DNA from: Cryptomeria japonica
Taxonomy: Eukaryota > Streptophyta > Pinopsida > Cupressales > Cupressaceae
Assembly: GCF_030272615.1 (NCBI RefSeq)
Contig: NC_081415.1
Span: forward strand, 372,723,009-372,787,008
Direction of reading: 5' to 3'
DNA length: 64,000 nucleotides
Shown: positions 22,667-33,560 of the stretch, piece by piece
Layout: every line of letters begins with the position of its first letter
How positions within the stretch are numbered: the first letter of the stretch is position 1
Notes under the pieces: generated by a model
What the model saw: the letters and a program-made list of their open reading frames with translations, nothing else
What the model was told of the DNA's origin: nothing
The model's database searches: none
Made by a program: the position numbers and the translations under genes

Positions 22667-23021
22667 AGCACTCAGTCAATAAGGAATGGTCTTCAAGACA
22701 CCTACTACCAAGCTTCTAGCTACACTTTTTGATCCTGCCAAGATAAGATATTGAAGTACCAGTGTGAGGACAATTTTTGCAGATCCACAACCCAAGCTCC
22801 TAGGATGATGACTTCTCAGCCACCTTTATTTAATGCATCAAAGAAGATTGCATGCAGAGAATCAAGGACAAAATCTTAAGGGAAAATTGTAATGCAATTG
22901 AATTTTAACAGGTGTCTTCTTTGGCCTGAAGCTTGTTTTTCTCCCTTATGTTATAAAAGGGAATTCAGGGCCAAGAAAAAAATGATGTATTATACATAAA
23001 AAAAAACTTTTGATTTGTATG
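22667..23021 (+). other. Continuation of older element D with TATA box
   Basis: This joins directly to 1991 once element A and one ATTAG are removed. It contains ttataaaagg at 22951-22960 in a promoter-like setting, then an A-rich stretch. No gene is seen. If D resembles element B, this would be the promoter part of a long LTR. Element B starts at 23022, and the bases before it are GTATG. Confidence 0.45.
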
Positions 23022-23194
23022 TGTTGTCACTGATATTAACTAAACTGAAATCATGAGGTATCCCTATGAAACTTGTCCATTTCATACCTCATGTACTTTG
23101 AGGATGGCCAATTTACCTTGTAAGTTGTGCCTCTTTTTTGTGTCATTAGCCTTTTGTCTTTTTTTTTAAGTTAGATTTATTTTTAGTTTTTCCC

Positions 23195-24333
23195 TGCAAG
23201 CCAAGCTTTAAAACCCAACCTATAGGCCTTTGATTTCAACTAGCAGGTCAGGTTTTAAAGTCTAACTTAGAGGGTTGGTCTTGCATGTGTAGTGCAGGTC
23301 AGACTTTAAAGTCTGACTTGCAAGTCTTTTGTCCTTGCACATCAAGTTTTATTTTTCGATGTGCAGGGGGGGTCCTAGGCGTGCATGTCAGGGTTTTTTT
23401 CCCTGACATGCAGTTTTGATTTTACATGAGCTTAGTGTAGGTTGGGGAACCTACAGGTCTTTCTTAATGTAGGTTAGGGTGAATTCTCTGAGTTGCACAA
23501 CGCACATTATACATTAATTGCACTTTTAATCCTTAATTAAATGTGTTTTTATTTTTTATTTGTCATTTTAATCTGCCGAGTTTGCATTCTTGAGCTCTGC
23601 GACAAGGAATATCTCTGAGTAGGTGCGAGAGCTTGTGATTTCAAAAAATTCTTGGTCATTTCCTTTCAATATTTTGCAGTTCTTGGGTAAGTTGGGGTTG
23701 TTTTTCTTTGTGTTTTCCTTCATTTTGAGTTAGTCTCTTTAGTTTTTAGGGTTTTGCTTTTTTTGGTGGGTTTCGGGTTGTAAAACCCAACACCCTATCT
23801 TCCTTGTCCTTGTTTTCTTGTACAGGTTGGAATGCAATAGTTTTTCCTTTTCTTCCCCCAAATGGTAGGTCAAGATTTAAATCCTAACCTGTCCTTTAGG
23901 TCTCTCTTTTAGGTAGGTCGAGATTTAAATCCCGAACTGCCATTTGATTGCTGCTTGCATGTTTAGCATGTCAGGAATTTTTTCCCGACATGCAGGATGA
24001 CCTACCTTTAGGTGCATGTCGAGTTTTAAAACTCAACATTCCTTTTTGTTTGCCCTTCCTTCTTCTCCGCATGTCAGGGTTTATTTTATGACATGCAGGG
24101 AAGGTTACTCTTCTTCGCAGGTTGGGAAATTTTTCCCGACATGGGAAGAGCGCTACCTTCCCTTACACATCGGGTTTTAAAACCTGATGTGTCAGCTTGT
24201 TATGCTGATGTGCAGGTCGGGAAATTTTTCCTGACCTAGAAGGTGTCCTACCCATTTATATATCAGGTTTTAAAACTTGATATGTTAGATCTTAATGTTT
24301 TTCTTGCACATTCGGTTTTAAAACCCGATGTGC
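23195..24333 (+). repeat. Array of about 16 short palindromes, LTR copy 1
   Basis: Imperfect palindromes of 24-30 bp recur with a common plan: an outer arm such as gcagg, gcatg, cacat or gtagg, then gtcggg or a variant, a centre of ttttaaaa, atttaaat or T-rich bases, and the complementary half. Clear cases are 23294-23321 (13 of 14 arm bases pair), 23382-23412 (12-bp perfect arms), 23966-23993, 24165-24192 (13 of 14), 24260-24283 (11 of 12) and 24306-24333 (12 of 14). Others are at 23243, 23337, 23437, 23866, 23913, 24014, 24069, 24117 and 24212. Outer arms differ between units but usually still pair within a unit. The array sits just upstream of the LTR ORF. Confidence 0.9.
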
Positions 24334-24506
24334 AGTTTTGGCCTACCCGGCCTGCAGAGTTTTATTCAATTTTTCTCCTAAGGCATTTTTGGTTCTTGAA
24401 ACTTGTTCTGATCAACAAAATGGTTACTCTAATGATGTTTAATTTTCAAACATTGATTTTTGGTGTTTAATGTAGATCTTGGTAAATGTTCGAGCCCTCA
24501 AGTCTA

Positions 24507-27500
24507 CAAGCAAGAAAATGAAGTACAAGTATGACAAGTAATTGAATATCTTTCCAGAAAGCTTTGTCAAATCAAATTTGGACCAAATTTGGGACACATA
24601 AATTGGACATGTGGACATGGAGGAATTTCTCAAGAGGGTTTGGGAGGCTCCTTCAAGACTATCTTGCCTCATAGATAGTGAATTGCATAAGTACACATCC
24701 TTTCCAGTAGCTTCTCATCACCCTAATTTTGTATTGGCAGCAATAGAACGATTTGATCCCATCACCATACATGTTAAAGATGCAGATGAAAATGTGGTTA
24801 TCTGTCTTGATAGTGAGTATTTTACAGTGTCTTCAAAGGTTCTTATATAGAGGAAGTGGTGGATATCACTTTGGAAAGGGCACAAAAATGGTAGGAGGAA
24901 AATGAAGATAAATGTAAGAAAACCATTAATAATGTTTTCTTGTCAATTTGTTGAACATCTACAACTTCCCGATGGCCAAAATCTTTTCACAAGAGTGATT
25001 TCACTAAAGAATATAATGTCATGGTCACCTTGTTGTCTCAAGTGAAAGGGCTTCTAGATTCTCACTTCTTTCAACCATGGATGTGCTGGTATATGAATAT
25101 CATTAGGAAAGGGAATGATTAAATTGACAGGGGTGAGAAAATCAGTGATGTGATTTGCGATCAATTGAAGGAAGTCAAAACCACATTGAAATTCTACATG
25201 ACTTCCTATCTTGTGTATGCAGCCACCTCTATGAGGTCATTTCCAGATCTGTCTACAAAGGGTGATAGAAGACTAACTCTAGTATGGGATTACTATTCTC
25301 AATTGATATCTTCAATTGGAGAAGTCATTTCCGCAGAGTTAATGATGCATTCTTTGTAGTATGGAAATGTTTGTTTGATAAGGATTTGCAAAAAAAGAGG
25401 CTTTCTTATGCTTCTTATAACAGTGCTTGTGAGTATGGGTGTGTTTTCCTATAGTTTTCAATATTTACATACATCTGGGTGGGTTTCTTTACTAGTGAAC
25501 CTTTTATGCTACCAAGATATCCATGAGACAAAATTGTTGTCATTGAGTTATGTAGACAATTAGTGTATGTACATGAGAGGCAACCTTCTTCACACAAAAC
25601 TGGTCTCAAGTCCTCTTAATCAATTGGTAGATATTCAATGATGACTACTCAAAAGGCCAAAAACATGGAGGAGGAAATGCAGTTGGTAACAATGAGAAGA
25701 TTCAAAGCCCGCAACAACTTTGATTTCCATGGAATAAAAAGTAAAATCCACCAAAATTATGTCCATGTACACAAGCTTGAGGATGTTTGGACTTATTGTA
25801 GAGATGATGAAGATGTGAGGAGACTTGATTTCAACCAACTTACACTTGAGCAGATTGAGAACTTGGATTTGGCTAAAATTCCAAACACCTGTGAGGATAC
25901 CACTGATGACCTTGTGGATCCTATTTACTTTAATAACAATTTTCATAATAATCCTCTCCCTCCCATTAAGTGGTCGAAGAAAGAAAGTAGATCTATTTCT
26001 ACAAGGTTTGCACCTATCATTGGAAACACAAATGCATGGTTGTTGAAGAAATATATCAGGATGAAGCAGCTTCCCACAATCTTTGGTGATGATCAAAATG
26101 ATGAAGGTCCTATGCGAAAAAACATCAGAAATGAGAATTAAAAATAGACAGGATCCACAAGAGCTGCCACCAATTTCATCTCCTAGGCCAAAGGGAACAA
26201 AACCTACCTACAAATTCACTATCAAGGGGCCAAAGAAGGGAGAATCCTCATCTCAAGCTGCACAAAAGGATGTTTCCGAGGAACCAACATTGTAGGAGTC
26301 AGAAAAAGAACAAGAAGAAGGTCAAATACCATAGGAAGAAGAAATACAAGATGCGGGGGAATCACTTCCACTGCTAGTTACCACCATTTCTACAACAACA
26401 TAGGTGCTTGCTTCAACTTAGGTAATCATTCATTCCATTGAATCTGATTCAGATGAGGAGGATGAGGAATGAGATGATGAAGGCTTAGATGTTGAAGAAT
26501 ATGATGAAGAGTGTAACTTTGTCAAGCCTTCCAAGTTTCAACGATGTACCCACATCTATGAGTGAATCCTCAATCTTAAAATTTTTAGAAGCAATGACAC
26601 AGATGTCTCAAGAGAAATAGATGATGATGCTTGCTTTAGGCATTGTTACTACTGAGGCTCCACCACTTGTTTCTACCATTGTCAATTCAATGGCTCCTCT
26701 ATTGGTTTCTACCACTATAACACTACCATCTTATTCTCAAGTTCCTAATGTTGTTGATACGAATTCACTTTTGTCAGTGTCCCAAGATGTTGTAACAATA
26801 CAAGTGTTTGCAATTGCACAAACTGATACCACAACTCCAACGACAAAATAAAATGTTCCTCCATGATTGGATATGGTGGTGCCCAAAAGAAAGAAGCAGG
26901 TAATTTCACCAGATGATTTTGATTTCAATCAACTGGGTCTTGTCAAGAAAAAAATCATCAAAAAATCCCAAGACTATGTCCAAAATCTTGGTGGATCTAG
27001 TAAGCAAAAGGAAATAGGCCGACGTATTGGTGCCAACATCAGATAAGGACAAGCACAACATTCAACCTATGGATTATACTATGCAGACTATAGAGCTTGG
27101 TGTAGAAACACATGAGAGTGTTAAGAAAGACTCTCAAACTACTTTCAATTCTCTCATGCGTATATTTGTCCAAGAGAGGGATGAGAAGAATGAATGGAAG
27201 AAAAAATATGAACAACTAACAAGCATGATACATAAAATAACACAATCATCACAAGAGGTTCAACCCATAGTTTCTTCAGTCATCACAAAAGAACTCAAAA
27301 AGGTGGAGCGAATGGGTACAAGGGGTAAGGTAATGGAACAATGGATCGATCAATTGAATTCAAAAGTGACACATCTCATTGATTTTGCAGTCAAGATTTT
27401 GATAGATTTTGAAAATGCTCATGTACAGGTGCATGACGTACAATCTCTATTATCCCAAGAAATAACCGAACTTGAGAAAGATTTAGGGCTTTGGGATAAA

Positions 27501-28012
27501 ATGAGAGAGTATGGAGTAGACATCCTTGTTGATAACAATGTAGTATTGACTCAGGGTGAGTACATTCAAACCCAGGAAATTTTGGCACACAAGGATGAGC
27601 TAATGAAAGTGTTGGTAAAGGATATGAATCAAGAAAAAAAAGCATGTACAGATGCAATCATAAATATTTCATCGGGGATATCAAAATTGCCTTGTCAGTT
27701 ATTTGATACAGAACATAATGTTTTACCCAATGAAATCATCAAACATGAATTCCTCACAATGATTGATTAGTTGGTAGATGATCAATTTTCTCTAGCATCA
27801 TTTGATATGTTGATTGAAATCCAAATCAACTTAGATGATCTTGCATTAGTTTTAAGAAAGAAAAAAGGATTTATGTAGAAGTCAGAGATTCCATATCTCA
27901 TATTCATGCCTTTTCCAATGTGACTTTAGGGCCAGACAAATCTAAAATGCAAGCTATGCTGAAAAGGTTCGAGCAATTCCAAAAAATCAATGAGGGGGGA
28001 AATGAAGAGTAA
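24507..28012 (+). pseudogene. Long ORF inside the LTR of element B, decayed, unknown protein
   Basis: Coding-like sequence runs from about 24507 (KKMKYKYDK, then HVDMEEFLKRVWEAPSRL near 24612) to a TAA at 28010-28012, with frame changes and stops. Segments in order are a globular N-terminal part (24507-25640), an acidic middle with FHGIKSKIHQNYVHVHKLED (25638-26141), a Lys/Pro/Ser then Thr/Val-rich linker (26150-26860), and a helical C-terminal part from 27027 to the end with coiled-coil spacing. The intact protein would be about 1,100 residues. I recognise no family. A diverged copy lies in the other LTR (56640-58788), and both keep similar reading-frame traces. It is not gag or pol. Confidence 0.6.
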
Positions 28013-28930
28013 AGTGTCCCCATTGACACTATCTTTTCATGTAGTTTCATTCTTAGTTACTGCAAATTTTCTTGCACTTGCATTTTCATTTTATACAATA
28101 GATGTAGTCAAATAGGACTCTGTAGTTGCATTAGTCAATTGCACCCATATTTTTATCTACTCATTTCCTATAAAAAGAGGAGCCTCATTTGTAAATATTT
28201 ATCTTTTATTATGGTAAACAAGACTCTGCCAAATTTCTGCCTCAACAAAGACTTTGAGCTTTTGATGTAAAGGTTGATTCAAGAAAATAAAGATAGCAAT
28301 ACACTAGTTTCCAAAATTTGTGTTGGGCCGAAGATTGTGTTTATGATTGGATTGTTGTTATGTCTAGTTCTCATAATCATTTCCTAAATACTCAAATCTT
28401 ATTGGTGATATTTTTTATGTGAGTAAGAGAGATTTCTAATTGTGATAAGTAGACTTTGTGCTATTTGCATATTTGGGAAATCTTCTGATAGTTAAGTGAT
28501 TACACAGTAAGCTTTGTATTGCTATTAGTTGGTCTTAGATTTTAGGAAAATTAATTACATCTTGGAGACTTTGAGGTACAAGTTGTGATTATAGTTGTAA
28601 TTGTGGTGATTAAAGTAAGTTGCACTTGTGTAAGACTTTGAGCTTACATGATTGTTGAGATATTAAAAATCATTGTAAAGAAGTTCTATTAGTTGTTAGT
28701 TTTGCTAGTTGTAATAAATATCATCAAGTGAAGGGAGAAACATTGATTCTTGAAAAAGAGAATTACATGTCCTAAGCTTACCTTCAAATTTAATTTCAAA
28801 GTTGTTGAATTACCCAAATTCTTCTAGGGAACCTCCCCTTGACAAGAGGAAAGACTTTGTCTTAACATAGCTATGTGTGAAATACATATTTTGTCATTGG
28901 TATGGTGGTTACAAAATATTCATGAAATAA
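28013..28930 (+). other. R-U5-like end of element B LTR, no gene seen
   Basis: Contains the TATA box at 28168 and then AT-rich untranslated sequence. No coding frame is supported. Confidence 0.5.
28168..28177 (+). promoter_or_regulatory. TATA box of element B
   Basis: ctataaaaag lies about 760 bp before the LTR end, downstream of the LTR ORF. It fits the promoter that would transcribe the genomic RNA. Confidence 0.6.
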
Positions 28931-28931
28931 T

Positions 28932-28955
28932 TTTTTGACGACTCTGCTTGGAAGC
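28932..28955 (+). other. Primer-binding-site-like sequence of element B
   Basis: tttttgacgactctgcttgg follows the LTR. Many plant gypsy elements carry TTTGGCGACTCTGCTGGGG at this place, so this is probably a mutated version. The tRNA was not assigned. Confidence 0.5.
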
Positions 28956-29215
28956 GACGTGCAACCAGTATTTTCTCTTTTGGGTGGTAGTGTGTTTTTC
29001 TATTGTAATGTCTATATTGCTGATTTTATCAAAGTAGTAATCTAGCTGATTGAAGTTACACTCGTGGACAATGAGAAACAAGAATTTTTGATCCTACCTT
29101 TGAGTTTTTGTAGTAACATAATTTTCATTTTGTGACTCCTCCTCGATCAAGATCTCCTTTGCAGCGAACAAGGAGTTTTCCTCCTACTATATAGTGGTCT
29201 CCTATCCCAAGTGAG

Positions 29216-29968
29216 GTGTCAAGTTTGCAAGTTCCAGTTATCCCAACCATCAATCATTTTGTAATTCCCCCATACAATCCATTAATTATGGCTACCAAAG
29301 GTCCTTGGGGTACTGCATTTGGCCCTTTAAGCCTAATGAAACCTTTACATGAACTTCCAAAAGGCACAAGAAAGAATTTTCCTAAGTTTTTGGGAGATGG
29401 TTCTCAACACCCTGATGAGCACATTACTGCTTTACACATTGCATGTGGTGTTCTCAATGTTGAACATGAAGATGTTCCTGTGAGAGTATTTATTGAAACT
29501 TTGCAAGGTACAATTGCTGATTGGTTTTATCATCTTCCAAATAATTGTATTACAAATTGGGATAGCCTTAGAACAAGGTTCAAGGCAAGGTTTAAACCCG
29601 TTGAAGATGATAATGCACTTTTAGCATAATTGACTCAAATGAAGAAGGAACCACAAGAGCCTATGCGATAATTTGTGGTGAAGTTCAATAAGTTGTACAA
29701 TCATATTCTTACGGCATCACAACCTACTACTGGAAACTTAAAATGTTTCTTTATTAATGCTCAATTGCCAAAAGTAAGTTTTCTCTTGCGTAGGAATAAT
29801 CCTATAGATTTGGTTGTTGCACAACAGATGGCCATATCAGTTGAAGATGATCTTATCTTTGCTAGTAAGATAAGAAAGTATCCTAACAAGGTTAGGAATA
29901 GTCAAATTGTTGATGCATCATCTTCTTCAACAAATTCTACTAATCATTATTTAAAAGCTAGAAAATGA
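29216..29968 (+). pseudogene. Element B gag, decayed
   Basis: The first segment (to the TAA at 29627-29629) has KNFPKFLGDGSQHPDEHITA and VRVFIETLQGTIADWFYHLP, typical of the plant gypsy capsid region. The second segment, in the same frame, continues after a TGA near 29669 to 29968 with NHILTASQPTTGNLKCFF and a Ser/Thr-rich end. A Cys/His knuckle just after 29966 is only faintly visible because of stops. The frame opens at 29216 about 260 bp after the primer site, so the leader is short. Confidence 0.85.
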
Positions 29969-30059
29969 ATTGTTATCACTGAAGAAGCAAATTTCCATGT
30001 AAGGGAATGCACCATACCGAGATGTTCCAAGGATAATATTCCCTAAAAATGCTTCCAAT

Positions 30060-31130
30060 TATGCTACTCATAATCAAAAGAAGTTACCTCTGGCTGTAGA
30101 GAGACTTGTATTGGAAGTGCCGCCTCAAAATTTGGCTAGTGGTTATTATGAGGTGGAATAAAATGATCTTCCACCTTTTGGTCAAGAAGATGCCAATATG
30201 CCACAAGATGAAGAGGTAGAATTGGTTGGCAACTATAGAATTCTATACATGTAGTATGAAGAAGATCATGTACAGGAAGGACATGATGGAGATGTCTTTG
30301 CTGTATTCACTCATTTCGAAGCTCAAGCCAATCAGTCGCAAGCGAATGCAAAGAGTGATTATTTAACACAAGTAAAGGATTCACAATGTTTGCCAGTTAC
30401 CACTTCCAAGCATGGAACTCCTTTGCCAAATCCACCAAAAGACAACTCAAATCCTTCAAAAGATAATGCAAAGGATAAACATGTAAGTTCTATTTCAACT
30501 CTTGTAAATGCATCAAAGACCAGTGCTACAAATGTTCCAAATCCTCAAAATGAAAATCTTTCTCAATCTTTGATAAATTATTTTCAAGCATTTGAAATAA
30601 TAGATCATGCTAAGAAAATAAAGGTTCAAATGTCTGAAGTAGAATATTTGAGGTCTAACCCAGATTAGTTTGATCGGTTAGTTAATTTTGTCAAAGAAAA
30701 AGATAATACCCCAAATCCTCCAAAAAAGTCCAAAGTTTCTCAAAATAACTTAGTGACTTATCCTTCCCCTTTGGAGAAAATTGAACCATTCTATATTTCA
30801 TTATTGATTAATGGTCACTAGTTAAGAAACTGTGTTATAGATTCTGGTGCATTAGATAATGTGATGCCTGCAAAGGTTGCAAATGCTCTTGGTCTAACTT
30901 TAACTAAGACCTTTGGTAGGTGTTTTTCAATGGATAATAAACAAGTACCATTAATAGGCCATATTAAGGATGCATAGTTTGCATTTGCTGCATTCCCAGA
31001 GAAGAAGATCAAAATGATAGTGTTGGTAGCTGATGTGCCAGCTTCATATAGTATTCTTCTTGCAAGAATTTTTTGCAGAGATGTTGGAGGTGAGTTGAGT
31101 ATGGATATGAAAGAGGCTCATATTCCTGTG
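30060..31130 (+). pseudogene. Element B protease region, decayed
   Basis: A hydrophilic linker (30060-30800) leads to an aspartic protease. The active site reads VIDSGALDNVMP at about 30837-30872, and the fold ends with VADVPASYSILLARIF near 31026-31073. Stops interrupt it at 30666, near 30820 and near 30975. The enzyme would process the gag-pol polyprotein. Confidence 0.85.
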
Positions 31131-31394
31131 AAAGGGGAAATTAAGAAGTTACTACTTGAAAAAGAATCACAATACACCATTGTGAAGTCTAATGATCAAC
31201 GAGCTCAAATTATTTTTGAGTCATCTACTACGGGAAATTATTTTTTGTATGCTGATGATGAGCTTGTAGTTGTGTATGAGCCAGAAGGCATGGTTTCACT
31301 TGAAGAGAATTCAAGTGACAATGGAAGTGTTATTGTGGAGTTTGTAGGTTCTTCAACTTCACAAGAGGAACTTCTCAATTTTGACACTATCATT

Positions 31395-31812
31395 GTAGGT
31401 GGTCCTAATGATGTTTGGACCTTGGAATTTGATGGTAGTTGTTCTTATACCAGATCAGGGGCAGGTATTGTGTTGGTATCTCCTGATGGTAAAAGTTTTA
31501 CATTTTCTTTCAAATTGCAATTTGACAACACTAATAATACTTCTAAGTATGAAGCTCTCCTTTTGGGCATGAATGTTTCTCAGAAGAAAGGAATTAAAAA
31601 TTTGCATGCTCAAGGAGATGCAAAACTTATAGTGTGTCAAGTAAGAAGTATCTACTAGACAAGAAGTGATAGGCTAAAGCACTATTGGAACCTTGTTTGG
31701 GATTCAATAGAATCCTTTGATGTTTTTGATATATCCATTATTCTAAGAGAATTCAATGATAGAGCTAATTCCTTGGTAGTTTCTGCTACCTTTCTAATTC
31801 TGCATAAGGATT
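31395..31812 (+). pseudogene. Archaeal-type RNase H (aRNH, RVT_3-like) located before RT in element B
   Basis: The frame from the protease continues into WTLEFDGSCSYTRSGAGIVL, then NTSKYEALLLGMN, then LHAQGDAKLIVCQV, and after a TAG at 31656-31658 into IILREFNDRANSL. These are the conserved Asp, Glu, Asp and the closing N-R-A of the plant RNase H-like family (PF13456), not of the gypsy RNase H. Tat-type elements carry such a second RNase H, but it is usually described between the gypsy RNase H and integrase. Here it lies between protease and RT. The catalytic Asp of FDGS, the Glu of YEALL and the Asp of GDA are all present. Confidence 0.85.
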
Positions 31813-31878
31813 TTTCAGGTCCCAATTATACTATTGAGATAATTTTTTTGGTCAAGTGTTCTTGATAATTCTGAAATT

Positions 31879-33069
31879 TTGCAAGTGTTTAATGATGATC
31901 AACATGTTAATTTTTTGCAAATTGTTGATAATTTTGATGATCTTTACTTTGAAGGAAGTCAATTTCCTTCAAGAGACACGATAGAAGAAGTTGATCCTCA
32001 AACTAGTGAGAAGTTCTTGAAGTTGAAGGGAAACAAGATTCCCAAGGGTCTTGTATCTCTTGAAAAGCTCTTTGACAAATATGATCGTTATGTCAAGAAG
32101 CAACAAAAGATAGCTACCAACACAATGGAATATGAGTAGGTAAATTTAGGAAAAATTGATAGTCCAAAAATGATTAATATTGGGAAATGTTTTTCTAGTG
32201 AATAAAAACAAAGGTTTGTCTCTTTATTGCAGAAATATTTTGATGTTCTTGCATATTCCTATGATGATTTGAAGTCTTTCCATCCTGAAAAAATTCATCA
32301 TGAAATTTCCCTCAAGCCAAGTTTTGCTCCCTTTAGATAAAAATAGAGGCAGTATAACCCAAAGATATCTGACACTATTTTTGCTGAAATTTAGAAGATG
32401 TTAAAGGCAAGAATTATTTTTCCTATTCATTATTCCACTTGGATAGCTAACATTGTGCCAATGTGCAAGAAGAATGGAGAAATCCAATTTTGTGTTGATT
32501 TTCAAAATTTAAATCAATCCTCTTTGAAGGACAACTATCCATTGCCTATCATGGATCAAGTCCTACAAACTGTTACTGGGTCCGAGATGTTGTCTATGTT
32601 GGACAACTTCTCTAGATATAACCAAGTGGAGGTTGCTAAGCAAGATCAGTATAAAACTACTTTTACAATCCCATGGGGTACTTTTGCATACCGCAAGATG
32701 CCTTTCGGGTTGATAAATGTAGGAGCAACTTTTCAATGTGCAATGGATTTGGATTTCCAAGACTTCCTTGGTAAGTTCATTGTGGTTTATCTTGATGATT
32801 TGATTGTTTTCTCTAAACAACGTCAAAATCATTTCCATCATCTGCAACAAGTTCTAGAGAAGTGTCGACAACATGGGATATCTCTCAATCCCAAGAAATC
32901 AGTTTTTGGGGTTACAGAGGGAAAGTTGCTTAGAAATATTGTGTCTAAGGAAGGTATCAAGATCGATGCTGAAAGAGTTAAAGCTATTTGTAGTCTTTCC
33001 TTTCCTACAAGTAAAACCATTGTGCATTCTTCTTCGCTAAAGTCAACTTCTTGCAAAGGTTCATTCTAG
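31879..33069 (+). pseudogene. Element B reverse transcriptase, decayed
   Basis: After a spacer (31879-32220) the RT fold is clear: IANIVPMCKKNGEIQFCVDF near 32440, the DNYPLPIMD stretch, WGTFAYRKMPFGL near 32676 and the catalytic YLDDLIVFS near 32788 (most gypsy elements have YVDD or YIDD). The LNPKKSVFGV and GIKIDAERVKAI motifs close it. Stops occur at about 32137, 32203, 32338 and 32392, with a frameshift near 33025. Confidence 0.9.
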
Positions 33070-33560
33070 ACTTTTCCGAACAAACTCATCACATAGTTGA
33101 CATGATGAAGGGGAAATCTCTTTTCAAATGGAGTCCTGAAGGTAAGAAAGCCTTTAATGAAATTTAGGAAGCTATTGCTCATAATCCGGTCTTGGTATGT
33201 TTGGATTATACAAAGGAGTTCATAATGCATAGTTATGCATCGGATCATACTTGTTGAGCTATATTGATGCAAAAGAACAATGAAGGTGTTGAGTCACCTA
33301 TCACTTTTATGAGTTATCCTTTGAAAAATTATGAGCTAAAATTATCTACAATGGAGAAGCATACCTTTGTCATAGTAAAAGTGGTAAAACATTTTAGGTT
33401 TTATATTCTCAACTCTCATGTCATTTCTCTTGTTCCTGATATTGTTGTCAAGTCTATTCTAACACAACATGAATTTGGAACTAAAAGGGGAAACTGGGTT
33501 GCCAAAATTCAAGAATATGACATGGAGATAAAGCCTACTAAGTTGGTTCATGGTAAGGGT
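33070..33560 (+). pseudogene. Element B gypsy-type RNase H, decayed
   Basis: Follows RT after the frameshift. It contains LFKWSPEGKKAFNEI near 33121, the SYASDHTC strand (normally with DAS), then ESPITFMSYPLKNYELKLST near 33291 and EYDMEIKPTKLVHGKG near 33514. This is the usual gypsy RNase H, so the element has two RNase H domains, one on either side of RT. Confidence 0.85.

Larger units (their letters stand above)
23022..28930 (+). repeat. 5' LTR of element B, about 5.9 kb
   Basis: The start is fixed by alignment to 55126. The end is placed just before the primer-site-like sequence at 28932 and is uncertain by about 20 bp; a CA lies within that range. The order inside is a 170-bp AT-rich start, a palindrome array (23195-24333), a long decayed ORF (24507-28012), a TATA box (28168-28177), and about 750 bp of untranslated end. 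The U3 part is therefore over 5 kb and coding. Because the second LTR is interrupted at 58789, only the first 3.6 kb can be confirmed as duplicated within this window. Confidence 0.75.

Noticed and set aside
22667..23021. Host promoter with TATA box
   Set aside because: The sequence is the continuation of the retroelement remnant at 814-1991, with no gene downstream except the inserted element B.
23195..24333. Array of short repeats with spacers, first look CRISPR-like
   Set aside because: Units are palindromes of differing sequence with unequal spacing, in a plant retroelement LTR, and no cas gene is present.
23022..24480. Shorter LTR (about 1.45 kb) with the ORF as internal sequence of a tandem array
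   Set aside because: The homology between the two copies runs on through the ORF for at least 2.1 kb more, no primer site follows 24480, and a primer-site-like sequence occurs only near 28932 just before gag.
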